Source of the DNA: Rubripirellula obstinata | GTDB taxonomy: Bacteria; Planctomycetota; Planctomycetia; Pirellulales; Pirellulaceae | DNA length: 64,000 bases | Reading direction: 5' to 3' | Assembly: GCF_001642955.1 (NCBI RefSeq) | Contig: NZ_LWSK01000002.1 | Location: forward strand, 1 to 64,000 | Shown: one piece after another, positions 15,775 to 25,486 of the stretch | Numbering within the stretch: position 1 is the stretch's first letter | How the letters are laid out: each line of letters begins with the position of its first letter | The notes under the pieces: model-generated | Database searches by the model: none | Told to the model about the DNA's origin: nothing | The model's input: the letters and a program-made list of their open reading frames with translations, nothing else | Program-made: the position numbers and the translations under genes

Positions 15775-17940
15775 ATGTTTTTACGAATGACCGTGGTGGG
15801 ACTGATTGTTTCACTAGGCTCTTGGATCGGCGTCACTTCAGCCAGTGACTTTGAAACGATCTTGTGGCCGCAAGACGCACCTACCTTATCGGATTTCCAA
15901 GAGAACGAGTTGGCGTTTCATCGTCAGCAACTAGAGCTGTATCGAAAGCACACCACGGATTCGGATCCCGAGGTTCGTGAGCTGGCCGAGACGTTTCTTG
16001 AAGTTGCGATTGCAACAGCAGTGAACGATTGGCAGCAGAGTGAAGATGAATTACTTCGTGCCAGTGAATTGCCCTCGCTTAATGCAGCGGCTTACAAGGC
16101 GGGAAGCCGCGATGCGATGGTGGAAATGCACGCGGTCAACGCGCTGCTCAATGAAGCAAGACCGTCCACCGCGGTGGCCGTTGCACGCAAGTCGATCAAG
16201 AGTCTGGAAGCGTCCGAGTATCCAGCCGGTCTGAAACTTCTAATGATCGATCGGTTGATTCAGGCTCGTCTTCGCGCCACCCAGTGGCGTTCGGTTGCGA
16301 AGGAACGCAAATCGGTCAGCCAAGCTTTGCCGCAGTGGTTTGGCTATGCATCTTCGTTTCCTGATGGATTGCGGATTGCGTATCAACAGTATTTAAGAAC
16401 GATCAGTCGCGTCCGCATGACGACTGATCTTTTGGCCGAGGATCTGCGGGTGTGCGAGGCGGCTGGCGATGTGGATCCTTGGATCTTGGCGATGATGAAG
16501 GGGCACTTTCATCGTCATAACGGTTGGCAACTTCGCGGCGGAGGCTATGCGTCAGAGGTAACGCCGAAGGGATGGGAGGATTTCGAGCGTGAAATGACGC
16601 TGTCGTATGACAACTACAAGGCGGCCCATCAGCTTCGTCCCCTATGCCCGCTCGCCCCGGCTGCACTGATTGAACTGGCGATGCTGAACCTTGGTTCTGA
16701 GTCAGTCCAGGATTGGTTTGAGGCATCCATTGCTGCGGAACTCGACTACTTTCCCGCTTATCACAAAGTGCTTTGGTCCATGCTTCCGCGATGGGGCGGC
16801 AGCGTCGAACAGATGGCAAAGTTTGCGACTCAGTGCGCCGATTGCACTCAGCCTGATTCGTTAGTTCCGTCTTACTACTTTGATGTCCTCAAGCTCATTC
16901 ACAAAGAAGGCCTCCCTTGGAAAATGATCTTAAGCTCGCCGCGGATCAAGGATTCTTCTTATCAGGTCATCCGTCAGATCCAACAGAATGATCGGTTTCG
17001 CACGAAGTCGGGTATGTCAGGGCTGGAATGCACCTGTCATGGAATGGAACTGGCGATTGCTTATTACAACGAAGACTATCCAGCCGCGATCGCCATTTGG
17101 GACGCCAAAGCCGACTTCTTGAACGAACACAATCTTTCGAAGTTCAGTCTCTCTCGCCGGATCGATCGTGACAAGCTTGATGCGTTGAATGAGTTTGGAA
17201 ATCGCATTTCAAAGATGGAAGCAGAATTGGGTTCGCAGGCCAGCCAAGCGGACCGGTGGAAGCAGTCCATCGACGTATGCGAAACGATGAAGGCAACAGC
17301 GAAGTCAACGAGAACGATTCGTTATCTGCAATCCAAGATCGATTTGGCGACCGTGGCAATCGATTTCGATGAAGGCCGTTGGGTGTCATTCGAGTTCGAC
17401 GAAGGTTTGGATCACTGGCACGGTGCCCATCAACACTTTCGGGTCGATGGGCCCACCACGTTAGTTGCATCAACGGAAACGATCACCGGCAAAGCGATGC
17501 TGACACATCAGTTGTCATTCTCCGGCCCCAGGGAGATTGAAATGATGATCGAAGTCCTGCACAAGTCCGGCAGTCGTGGGCGGGCGGGTGTCGAACTTGG
17601 TGATTGCCGATCTGGCAAAGGCGGTCGATTCTTTTCGATGGATCCCGGTCAAAAACGTGTTGACGTCTACAGCACCGGCGAGCTGTGCCACGTGTTCAAA
17701 CCCGAAACAAAGCCCAGTCGATTCGGTATCCAAGTTTGGGGACCGCACCAGTGGCAGATTTCGATTGACGGACAGCCGGACACCGACGGACCCGACCCGG
17801 AATTCGAACCGAAGACCGACAATCTATCAATCGGAATACCCTACCTGGTCCCCGTGTCAGCCACCGTCGCGATCAAGGGTTTGCGAATCCGTAAGCTGTC
17901 TGACCCGCCCCCGAAAAAGTTGATCGACGATACCGAATAA
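15775..17940 (+). CDS. Secreted protein of unknown function, helical repeat region plus C-terminal beta domain
   Basis: The 721-residue protein has a signal peptide (hydrophobic residues 4-20, cleavage probably after SAS near 24). Residues about 40-520 are helical and TPR-like, with conserved-looking segments such as MMKGHFHRHNGWQLRGGGYA and WSMLPRWGGSVEQM, resembling planctomycete proteins with DUF4034-type repeats, a resemblance I cannot confirm. Residues about 530-715 (FDEGLDHWHG..., then HQWQISIDGQ) look like a jelly-roll/LamG-like beta domain. A Shine-Dalgarno-like GGAGAAG lies seven bases before the ATG. It precedes an ECF sigma/kinase pair by 344 bases but need not be part of that circuit. 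Confidence 0.75.
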   Translation: MFLRMTVVGLIVSLGSWIGVTSASDFETILWPQDAPTLSDFQENELAFHRQQLELYRKHTTDSDPEVRELAETFLEVAIATAVNDWQQSEDELLRASELPSLNAAAYKAGSRDAMVEMHAVNALLNEARPSTAVAVARKSIKSLEASEYPAGLKLLMIDRLIQARLRATQWRSVAKERKSVSQALPQWFGYASSFPDGLRIAYQQYLRTISRVRMTTDLLAEDLRVCEAAGDVDPWILAMMKGHFHRHNGWQLRGGGYASEVTPKGWEDFEREMTLSYDNYKAAHQLRPLCPLAPAALIELAMLNLGSESVQDWFEASIAAELDYFPAYHKVLWSMLPRWGGSVEQMAKFATQCADCTQPDSLVPSYYFDVLKLIHKEGLPWKMILSSPRIKDSSYQVIRQIQQNDRFRTKSGMSGLECTCHGMELAIAYYNEDYPAAIAIWDAKADFLNEHNLSKFSLSRRIDRDKLDALNEFGNRISKMEAELGSQASQADRWKQSIDVCETMKATAKSTRTIRYLQSKIDLATVAIDFDEGRWVSFEFDEGLDHWHGAHQHFRVDGPTTLVASTETITGKAMLTHQLSFSGPREIEMMIEVLHKSGSRGRAGVELGDCRSGKGGRFFSMDPGQKRVDVYSTGELCHVFKPETKPSRFGIQVWGPHQWQISIDGQPDTDGPDPEFEPKTDNLSIGIPYLVPVSATVAIKGLRIRKLSDPPPKKLIDDTE

Positions 17941-18284
17941 TCGTCGCAGTTAGGAGCATCTAAACCATAAGCGGCATAGGCTTCCAGCCTTTTTATACCC
18001 CACAACTTTTCTGCGGGATTTGGCCCAACGCCGTGAAGGGTTTCTAAACTGTTAAACTGCGGGGCGATGCCCACGCGGCTTAACAAAACAATGGGTTTTG
18101 ATCTCTGTTGGCTTCGCTTCCATGCTCGGTCAACGTTATACTCTCGCTTCGCGAGTTCAGCTCGACGGGCGAAGACTAGCTGATACGTGTGGTTGCGTTC
18201 AGGTGCGTGGAACGGGCGTCACCGGCTCGTTAGTCTTCTCAGAAGAGTCGCTCGACTATACCCATCAAAAAGTCGCCATACGTG
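17941..18284. other. Intergenic, upstream of the ECF sigma gene
   Basis: The 344-base gap holds a repeat B copy with the GCGGGGCGATG core (18024-18080) and a stretch bounded by an 8-base inverted repeat (18171-18178 and 18231-18238, GAAGACTA/TAGTCTTC). The promoter of the sigma/kinase pair must lie here, but I could not assign its boxes. No coding frame is convincing. Confidence 0.6.
18024..18080. repeat. Repeat B, copy with palindrome core
   Basis: 18024-18043 is the exact reverse complement of AAACCCTTCACGGCGTTGGG, and 18059-18078 repeats the core GCGGGGCGATGCCCACGCGG of the 15387-15410 arm. One arm of the long palindrome is lacking, so it is a half-element. Confidence 0.85.
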
Positions 18285-18902
18285 ATGTCTGATTCAAGTT
18301 CTCAATCAATCACGATCTGGATTGAACAACTCAAGTCGGGTCGGTCGCGTGCGGCGACTGAGTTGTGGGATCGCTACTTTGAACGCTTGAAAGGACTCGC
18401 GAAGCAAAAATTGGCTTCGTCAGAAAAACGCGTTTTTGATGAAGAGGATTTAGCGATCTCGGTGTTCCAGGCACTTTGCGAAGGAGTCGAAAACAATCGT
18501 TTTGATCGCTTAGACAATCGAGACGATTTATGGTCGCTTCTGATTGCGATCACCAAACACAAATGCGTTGACCAGATTCGTCGTCAAACCAGTGATAAGC
18601 GTGGCGGCGGTAGAGTTCGTGGCGAATCGGTGTTCGGTCAACCGGGCGGAGCGGTCGAATGCTTTGACGATCTGCTGAAGGAAGAACCGACGCCGGATTT
18701 GTTCGTGTCGATGGATGAAGAATGCAATCGGTTGATGGCGATGTTGGATGACGAAGTCCAGGCAAGAATCGTAAGACAAAAACTAGCGGGCTATCGAAAC
18801 CGAGAGATCGCTGACCAGCTTGGGATTTCGCTACGCTCGGTCGAACGAAAGCTGGAAGTGATTCGCGATCTATGGTCTTTGGAATTTGACAGCAATGAGT
18901 AA
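18285..18902 (+). CDS. ECF-type RNA polymerase sigma factor
   Basis: This 205-residue protein has a sigma region 2 part (RAATELWDRYFERLKGLAKQ near 20-39; LAISVFQALCEG; DDLWSLLIAITKHKCVDQIR near 83-102) and a region 4 helix-turn-helix (NREIADQLGISLRSVERKLE near 170-189). It would direct RNA polymerase to an alternative promoter. The ATG at 18285 follows a GTG at 18282. Its last eight bases overlap the kinase start (ATGAGTAA), so the pair is translated together, a common planctomycete arrangement in which the kinase is proposed to control the sigma factor. There is no anti-sigma gene. Confidence 0.9.
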   Translation: MSDSSSQSITIWIEQLKSGRSRAATELWDRYFERLKGLAKQKLASSEKRVFDEEDLAISVFQALCEGVENNRFDRLDNRDDLWSLLIAITKHKCVDQIRRQTSDKRGGGRVRGESVFGQPGGAVECFDDLLKEEPTPDLFVSMDEECNRLMAMLDDEVQARIVRQKLAGYRNREIADQLGISLRSVERKLEVIRDLWSLEFDSNE

Positions 18903-21855
18903 GACCGATCATCGACCCGAAATGCAAACGCCGCAACGTCCGCTGCAACGGATCGACCGGGTTTGCGACGCATTTGAAACCCAATGCCTGAATGGTGAAA
19001 AACCATCGATCGATGACTTCATTAGGGAGGTTCCGCCGCAAGAACAATCGCAACTGTTCTACGAGCTTCTTCGGCTCGATTTTGAGTATGCCTGCAAACG
19101 GGGCAACACTCCCGACCGAGAGTTCTATCTGGCTCGTTACCCCGATCACCAAGACGCGATCGACAAAGTTTTTTTCAACAGCGGTGAATTGAGCCGAATT
19201 CAGGACCAACGTCGTTCAAGCGGCACTTCATCGACAGAAATCGAAGAAACACTGAACTTCTCCGCATCTGGCGACACCTTTCATTTGACCGAACCGGTCC
19301 AGAGTCAAACCGCGTCGATCGAAGGTTATGAAATCATTGACGAAATTGCTCGCGGCGGTATGGGAATCGTTTACAAGGCTCGGCAAATTGATGCCAATCG
19401 TGTCGTGGCCTTAAAGATGATTCTTAGCGGCACGCTGGCCGGGGAAAGCGAAGTTGCCCGGTTCAAGATCGAGGCTGAATCGGCCGCAAGTTTGAATCAT
19501 CCGGGCATCGTGCCGATCTACGATGTCGGTGAATCGCAAGGGATGCATTATTTCTCGATGGGATTCATTGATGGCCCCAGCTTGAAGGGCTACCAGAAAA
19601 ACCATTCGCCCGGTCCCAAACGTGCTGCCGAAATCGTCAAGGCCGTTGCCGATGCGATCAGCCACGCCCATTCCAAAGGCATTATTCATCGTGACTTGAA
19701 ACCAGCAAACATCTTGATCGACGAAGATGGCAACCCGCGCGTCACCGATTTTGGCCTGTCAAAAATCCTGGAGGGCCAAACTGATTTGACCGGCACGGGG
19801 CAATTGCTGGGAACGCCGGCATACATGTCACCAGAACAGGCTGCGGGTCAGACGTCGAAAGTCGGGCCGTTGTCGGATGTCTATTCGCTTGGTGCGATGT
19901 TGTATGAACTCGTCTCCGGTCGCACACCGTTTGAATCGGAAAGCATCATCGGAATGCTGGAACAGGTCTGCTCGAAAAACCCCGATTCGCTACGGTCGCT
20001 CAGTCCCACCGCCGACACGGACATCGAATCGATTTGCATGAAATGCTTGGAGAAAGAACCCGCCCACCGCTATCAATCCGCCGCCGCGCTCGCCGATGAC
20101 CTGGGCCGTTACTTGGACGGATCGCCGATCATCGCTCGTCGGACACCCAGGACGCAAAAACTGATTCGTTGGTGCAGACGAAAACCTCTCATCGCTGGAT
20201 TGGCAGCATGCTCGCTGGTCACGTTTCTGATCTTCGGTTCAACGACCGCCTACTTTGCCGTCTCCAGCAGCGCTAACAATTCGATCGCGATTGTAGAACG
20301 CGAAAAGAACGATACCAATTTTGCAATTGCTCAAAACGCGGTGGACCAGATGGTCGACCAAGCAAGATTACTGGAAGACATCCCGCGCACCGAGACTCAG
20401 AGAAAAGAGTTTTTGGTCAACGCAACCGATTTTTACGAAGGGTTCTTGGAACAACGCCCGGACGATCCCGAGCTGCAGCATCAAGCAGCGGTCCTGCACC
20501 GTTCAATGGGCGACATTTTCCGTTTGCTCGGCGAAGTTGATCCTGCACATCAGGCTTACGATCAATCGATCAAGCTGCTTCGCCAATTAGTCATGAGCCA
20601 ACCCGATGATGTGCGGCACAAAGAACAGCTTCGTGAAAGCCACCTTTGGCTGAGCGTCCTACTGAAACCGGTCGAGGTGGAAAGTGCGATCGGTGCGATC
20701 GACCGAGCGTTCAACATTCAAAATGCATTGTCAAAGTCAGCACCTGGGCAAACCAATAACCAGTACGGTTTAGCGAGAGTGCTGTACAACCGTGGCCTGC
20801 TGCTTAGCGAGCGTGGCGACGTCGAATCGGCCGAAAAAGATTACCAGCGAGCCGAGCGGGGATTTAAGAACGTGTTGCTGGATTTAGACGCGGCGAAGCA
20901 GCGTGAGTGTCGGCTTTACCTTTCGCACACGCTGAACAATTTTGGCATGCTGTTGAAGATGACCCAGCGCTGCGAGGAAGCGAAGGTCAAGGTTCAAAAC
21001 GCGATCGAGTTGCTGGCCGATATTAGCGAGAGCCGAAAAGAACGTCGCGAACTGGCGATCTATTTCAACAACCTTTCCAACATTTACGCCTCCACGGGCG
21101 AGGTCGATGAAGCGATCACGATCAATCAGGAATCTATCGATCTGCTCGAAAGATTGGTCCAGGATTACCCTCGTTACCCTGATCTAAAAAACTCACTTGC
21201 CAACGCCCTTAACAGCCATGGATCGCTCGCGGGTCGCGGTGGTCAACTGCCCAAGGCAGCCGAGTTTTTCGGCAAAGCTGAAGTCGTGTTCCAGCAACTA
21301 TTGGACGACTATCCCGGCAATGTGATCTATTCCAATCGGCTGGGAAATTCAAAGTACAATCATGCCGTCGTGTCGTACATGCAGGCGACTCATGATGCCG
21401 CCATCACGCAGTTAAACGAAGCCTTGACGCTGCATCGTTATGCCTTCGACTCAAATCCGAACAACGTCGAATTCGCGGGCAATTTACGCAACGACTATTC
21501 GTTGTTGGTCAAATCGCAACTCGCGATTGGTCAGCTATCTGAAATGCAGCGGACCATCGACCAGTGTTTGGACACGTTTCCTGATGACGCGGCGATTCGC
21601 GTCCAGGCGGCAAAGTGGTTGGCAAGCGGAATTAAGATGCTTCGTGGTCAGGACGACAAAAACTCCAGTGCAAGCAATCGTTTGGTTGAGAAGTTTGGCC
21701 AACAAGCGGTTTCACTGCTCGACTCGGCGAGAGAACAGGAACACATGCCATCCATCTTTGATGGTGATGAAGTGGCCGTCGCATTTGAACCGCTTGCCGA
21801 CCGCAGTGACTTTCAGCAGTTGATAGCCGAACTTCGTTCTGAATCCCAGCCTTAA
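18895..21855 (+). CDS. Membrane Ser/Thr protein kinase with TPR-rich C-terminal part
   Basis: The 986-residue protein has a Hanks-type kinase domain at about 145-410: ARGGMG loop (152-157), Lys174 in VALKMIL, HRDLKPANIL (Asp267), DFG 285-287 and GTPAYMSPEQ (306-315). One transmembrane helix follows (about 431-455), then some 500 residues of TPR-like helices (for example SGDVESAEKDYQRAERGF-type patterns) that probably lie outside the cytoplasm and bind partners. The first 140 residues contain a region (DDFIREVPPQEQSQLFYELLRLD) typical of planctomycete kinases. ATG 18895 overlaps the sigma gene. It ends 15 bases from the convergent beta-barrel gene. Confidence 0.92.
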   Translation: MSKTDHRPEMQTPQRPLQRIDRVCDAFETQCLNGEKPSIDDFIREVPPQEQSQLFYELLRLDFEYACKRGNTPDREFYLARYPDHQDAIDKVFFNSGELSRIQDQRRSSGTSSTEIEETLNFSASGDTFHLTEPVQSQTASIEGYEIIDEIARGGMGIVYKARQIDANRVVALKMILSGTLAGESEVARFKIEAESAASLNHPGIVPIYDVGESQGMHYFSMGFIDGPSLKGYQKNHSPGPKRAAEIVKAVADAISHAHSKGIIHRDLKPANILIDEDGNPRVTDFGLSKILEGQTDLTGTGQLLGTPAYMSPEQAAGQTSKVGPLSDVYSLGAMLYELVSGRTPFESESIIGMLEQVCSKNPDSLRSLSPTADTDIESICMKCLEKEPAHRYQSAAALADDLGRYLDGSPIIARRTPRTQKLIRWCRRKPLIAGLAACSLVTFLIFGSTTAYFAVSSSANNSIAIVEREKNDTNFAIAQNAVDQMVDQARLLEDIPRTETQRKEFLVNATDFYEGFLEQRPDDPELQHQAAVLHRSMGDIFRLLGEVDPAHQAYDQSIKLLRQLVMSQPDDVRHKEQLRESHLWLSVLLKPVEVESAIGAIDRAFNIQNALSKSAPGQTNNQYGLARVLYNRGLLLSERGDVESAEKDYQRAERGFKNVLLDLDAAKQRECRLYLSHTLNNFGMLLKMTQRCEEAKVKVQNAIELLADISESRKERRELAIYFNNLSNIYASTGEVDEAITINQESIDLLERLVQDYPRYPDLKNSLANALNSHGSLAGRGGQLPKAAEFFGKAEVVFQQLLDDYPGNVIYSNRLGNSKYNHAVVSYMQATHDAAITQLNEALTLHRYAFDSNPNNVEFAGNLRNDYSLLVKSQLAIGQLSEMQRTIDQCLDTFPDDAAIRVQAAKWLASGIKMLRGQDDKNSSASNRLVEKFGQQAVSLLDSAREQEHMPSIFDGDEVAVAFEPLADRSDFQQLIAELRSESQP

Positions 21856-21870
21856 ACCGGTCGCGGTCGA

Positions 21871-22821
21871 TCAAAATCGCATCGCGTATTCCAATCGGAC
21901 GATGTCGTTGTACCAGACGTCACCGGTCAGTGACCGACCGTAGCCAGCGAAGATGCTGCGATCGGAGTCCGTCCAACGCAGACCGAATTTTCCGTTGACG
22001 ATTGTGTCACCGCTGACGTCGATGATCTGGGCCTGGGTTGGCGTGTCGGGAACCGTTGCTAAGCCATCCAGGATCGACCAGCCCACAAATTCAGCAACGG
22101 CGGTCAAGCGTCGTGGGTTCTGGCCGCAGCAATCCGAAGTTTGATAGAGGTCATGGCCGATACCCATGCCGAACCTCAAAATTGATCCCGCGAAATCGCC
22201 CTCGGGGACAACTGTTCCGTTGATCGGAACCCAGACGCGAAATTCGCTTTCGATGATCGTGCGATCGCTCAACCGCCGTGCGTAAAGAAGCGCGGGTTCC
22301 AAGCTAACGTGATCGGTCCCGAGCAACCGATCGGCATCACCGGTGGGAAGGTAGGTCCGAAGCTGAGCCGACAAAATTTGATTCGGCTGCGACCAAAGGA
22401 CTCCTTTCATACCCAACTGTATATCGCCCAGACCCGATCGGTTTGGGTTCAATTCTGGATCGATAAAACGAAACGGAATGTCGACAAAGACCGACACTTC
22501 CGACGATAGCGCTAGTTCGAGATAGGACCATAGTTCCTGGTAGTCGACACCGGTCTCGGCGGGTGACAGCGGCACACCTGTGGCGGCGGTGGATGCCCGG
22601 TAAAAGAATTCCGCACGATCCGGTGTCGGGTTGTCGAACGCTGAATCGAACCGAACGCGAACCTGAGTCATCGGGATCGCCGAATCGATGTAGCCAACGT
22701 TGGTATCCGATGTGCTGAAAGGCGGATCATCATCTTGGGCGAACACGAAAGCGGGCGAGCCGATCGCAAGAAGAACTAGCAGTACCGATGACAAATTGAG
22801 TTTCATGATTGAACGCTTCAT
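21871..22821 (-). CDS. Outer-membrane beta-barrel protein
   Basis: The 316-residue protein has a signal peptide (about 1-28, ending FVFAQ) and a C-terminal half of alternating strands ending in VRLEYAMRF, with the terminal aromatic typical of outer-membrane barrels. It resembles the transporter/MetA-like family of planctomycete barrels (YLELALSSEVSVFVDIPFRF, SGLGDIQLGMKGVLWS), whose members are often annotated as hypothetical. Function is not inferable. The start ATG 22821 (MKRSIMKLNL) is preferred over upstream in-frame codons; 22806 is an alternative. It lies downstream of the LEPR-XLL gene in the same direction. Confidence 0.8.
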   Translation of the reverse strand: MKRSIMKLNLSSVLLVLLAIGSPAFVFAQDDDPPFSTSDTNVGYIDSAIPMTQVRVRFDSAFDNPTPDRAEFFYRASTAATGVPLSPAETGVDYQELWSYLELALSSEVSVFVDIPFRFIDPELNPNRSGLGDIQLGMKGVLWSQPNQILSAQLRTYLPTGDADRLLGTDHVSLEPALLYARRLSDRTIIESEFRVWVPINGTVVPEGDFAGSILRFGMGIGHDLYQTSDCCGQNPRRLTAVAEFVGWSILDGLATVPDTPTQAQIIDVSGDTIVNGKFGLRWTDSDRSIFAGYGRSLTGDVWYNDIVRLEYAMRF

Positions 22822-22874
22822 ACTCGGCACACAGATTCCAGTTCGTTCGATGGATCTATCCACCGATATACTTT

Positions 22875-22908
22875 CTAGCGATCGGATCTTGTAACCAGCG
22901 ATCGCTAG
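22875..22908. promoter_or_regulatory. 10-base inverted repeat between two leftward genes
   Basis: CTAGCGATCG (22875-22884) is the reverse complement of 22899-22908 with a 14-base loop. It sits 80 bases past the stop of the LEPR-XLL gene and about 54 bases before the beta-barrel start, so it may be a terminator of the former or an operator of the latter. Confidence 0.55.
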
Positions 22909-22987
22909 TCTTCGCTACCGAACCGCTAAGGCCCACCATCGCCCCGCTGCCTCACTAGATCCCCCAGCTCGCCAAGCGAGGCGACGT

Positions 22988-25096
22988 TTAAGCTGACTTG
23001 CCAAAATTACTGCGGAAGGCGGCGAAATCGGTCAAGCCGACAACGCCATCGTTATCGAAATCCAATGCAGCGTCGGCATTTCCGAATACGCTACGGAAGC
23101 TTGCAAAATCTTGCAGGCCAACCGTACCGTCCCCGCTTGCGTCGCCGTAAAGACGAAAGAATTCGTCGGTCGCGTTCTCGCCGGCAACTCCATCCGTATC
23201 GAGCGTGTTGCCGCTTGCGTCACTGACCGTGTCGAGTACGGTCAATCGATAGTTGCCGTCGGACAGTGAGCCTCCGAAGATTCCGTCACCACTGAAGGTC
23301 AAAGTAGCAATGGTTTTGCCGTTGATGTCTTGCGTGGAAACCTCGGGTGTGATGTTCGATCCGCTATCGAGATTCTCAAGCAGGAAGTCACTTGCACGTG
23401 TGGCCACGATTTCGCTAAAGCCGACAGTGATCTGTTGAACGGTACTACGCTGAACATCGCCATTGTTAATCACGATCGATTCAACTTGCGGACCTGAATT
23501 GTCGAGCTCGAACGCTCCGATGTCCGCTGTGCCACCGGAGATCCGAGCGAATCCTTCACCGCGTTGATCTGACAACAACGGATCGCCGTTTGAGTCGACT
23601 GCCAAAGCGTTGCTTCCTGCATCGATCGCCAAGCTGCCTTCGCGCAGTGAATGCGTCGGTGTTGGACCGCCGTTGTCGGCCAGCGGGGCCAACAATGCAC
23701 CAACGTCGCGAAGGTCACCCGTCGCCGCGTCATGGGCCGCGTTGCCGGTTGGTGTTTGTTGAACAAGGTTGTGCCCAAGTGAGGTGATTGTCAGCCCCTC
23801 CAAACTGTTGCCGCGAGCCGAAAATCGTTCAGCCCCATTGCCATTACCGCTACCGTCATCGGCGAAGATCGTATTCTGGTATTCGAACAAGACCGTTCCA
23901 GCATTTGCAACGATCTCGATCGCATCGCCGGCATTGTTGGCAATCGTGACGTTGGTCAGTGAAAGGCTATCAGCACGACTGACTCCGGAACTGAATAAAC
24001 TGATGCCGCGCGAATTGTTGCCACTGATCGTGGTATTGGTGATTGCCGTGATGCTTTCTTGCACCCGGACGGCACCGATACCGGCGGTTAGGTTGTTAAT
24101 GATCGCGCTGTCATTGATCGTCAGCCGACCAAAGCCCACCACGACCGCCGTGCCGTTGTTCTGGGAACGGTTACCAGTCATCACCACGCGATTGAAGGTC
24201 GCGTTACCACCATTACTGAACAAGGCACCGCCACCGCCGCTGGGCGAGTTGCCGTCGGCGAGAGTTACGTCATTGATCGTGATGATTCGCACACCGTTAC
24301 CGACCTCATTGAAGATTCGGCTTTGACCGCCACCGCTGATCGTCAATTGGTCCGCTCCTGGACCCTGGACCGTGATCGAACTGGTGATTCTAAGGTCGCC
24401 TTCGGTCAGTGTGATCGTTGAACCGGCCAAACTATCATCAAAAGTGATCGTGTCGATGTAGCCGACTTCGTTTACCATCCGAACGGCCTCGCGCAGTGAC
24501 ACGTTGCCAGGCGTGATGTCGCCGTCATCAATGTCGGTGCCGGAATCGACGACGATCGTGTTATCAAAATCGAAGACGATGTTGGTCACCGTCAGATTTC
24601 CAAGGATGTTTCGATTAGTGTCGCTGTTGCCGCCACCGATACGGAAGCCGAACTCTTCGCCTTGCCGAGCGTCAATCGTCGCCGAACCGCTAAACGAAAA
24701 ACCACCGTTTGTCGTCTCATCGACGATCGTGGTCGCATCATCACCTGACACAGTGTCGAACTGGGCTCCGGCCCGGAAGAAGCGTGAATTGCCCGAGAAT
24801 TGATAGTCTAGCGAGACCGTGCCGGCCGACGCCGCGGAAGTCAGAAAGTTGACGGTTTGCTGTTGAGAAAATCCTCCACTGTCCAGTTCCAGCTCGTACC
24901 CGAACGTCGCCTGCTGGGCAGGGCCGCTTGCGGGCGAAATCGACGTGATGCCGTTGTCGATTACCTGATTATTGAACCAATTTCCTAGCTCAAAATCATC
25001 GGTAAATCCAGTAACGGCGGCCAGCAACCGGCGGTCTTCGAGTGATTCAAAGCAGACTCGGCGTTTGCGAGATCGAGAGCGTTTTAGGTTTTTCAT
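22988..25096 (-). CDS. LEPR-XLL surface protein with beta-helix region and dockerin-like C-terminus
   Basis: The 702-residue protein starts with a basic leader ending in FESLEDRRLLAA, the LEPR-XLL motif of exported planctomycete proteins. A jelly-roll-like region (about 30-160) is followed by a CSLREA-type start (NVSLREAVRMVNEVG near 180-195) and a right-handed parallel beta-helix with an Asn/Thr/Gly-rich repeat (TNTTISGNNSRGISL) and a choice-of-anchor-type end (SLAIDAGSN...DIGAFEL). An Ig-like domain (VESIVINNGDVQRSTVQ...) and two EF-hand-like dockerin repeats (DASGDGTVGLQDFASFR, DFDNDGVVGLTDFAAFR) close it. ATG 25096 is chosen for the basic leader; an upstream in-frame start exists at 25216. 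It is likely to be cell-surface or secreted. Confidence 0.88.
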   Translation of the reverse strand: MKNLKRSRSRKRRVCFESLEDRRLLAAVTGFTDDFELGNWFNNQVIDNGITSISPASGPAQQATFGYELELDSGGFSQQQTVNFLTSAASAGTVSLDYQFSGNSRFFRAGAQFDTVSGDDATTIVDETTNGGFSFSGSATIDARQGEEFGFRIGGGNSDTNRNILGNLTVTNIVFDFDNTIVVDSGTDIDDGDITPGNVSLREAVRMVNEVGYIDTITFDDSLAGSTITLTEGDLRITSSITVQGPGADQLTISGGGQSRIFNEVGNGVRIITINDVTLADGNSPSGGGGALFSNGGNATFNRVVMTGNRSQNNGTAVVVGFGRLTINDSAIINNLTAGIGAVRVQESITAITNTTISGNNSRGISLFSSGVSRADSLSLTNVTIANNAGDAIEIVANAGTVLFEYQNTIFADDGSGNGNGAERFSARGNSLEGLTITSLGHNLVQQTPTGNAAHDAATGDLRDVGALLAPLADNGGPTPTHSLREGSLAIDAGSNALAVDSNGDPLLSDQRGEGFARISGGTADIGAFELDNSGPQVESIVINNGDVQRSTVQQITVGFSEIVATRASDFLLENLDSGSNITPEVSTQDINGKTIATLTFSGDGIFGGSLSDGNYRLTVLDTVSDASGNTLDTDGVAGENATDEFFRLYGDASGDGTVGLQDFASFRSVFGNADAALDFDNDGVVGLTDFAAFRSNFGKSA

Positions 25097-25486
25097 TGTC
25101 TTGCGATGGTTGTGTGACAACGGGTAAGAAACGTCCACTACGGCGGGAGCGACGCGAAACGATGCCATGGGACTATCACCTGCTCGCAATCTAGATCGCT
25201 GACCCGCCACATACATGACTTGTCGATTTCATCGACAAGCCGTATCGCGTCCGGTCTCCACACCCTGTGCGGGCGAGGTGGAAAACCGCATGACCTCCCT
25301 GGAAACCGAGTGCTCGTGTGTCTTCTAAAACGCCCTCAATTGAAGAGCCATCAAAAAAAACTGAAGGGTTCTTGCAACATTCTTCGTTAGGACATTTGTG
25401 GGCGATCTCTGAGTCGTCGGAGCTTGGGTGGAGCATCACAAATTTCCAATCGCAGTAACAAAGTCAAAAGCCAGGAACGGGAAAAA
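25097..25486. other. Divergent promoter region
   Basis: The 390-base space separates the leftward LEPR-XLL gene from the rightward subtilase gene. It should hold both promoters. A GGAACGGG stretch before the ATG at 25487 could serve ribosome binding. I see no repeats or small genes in it. Confidence 0.6.

Noticed and set aside
18098-18292. 64-residue open frame before the sigma gene
   Set aside because: It overlaps the sigma start in another frame and spans repeat-like DNA; no family resemblance.
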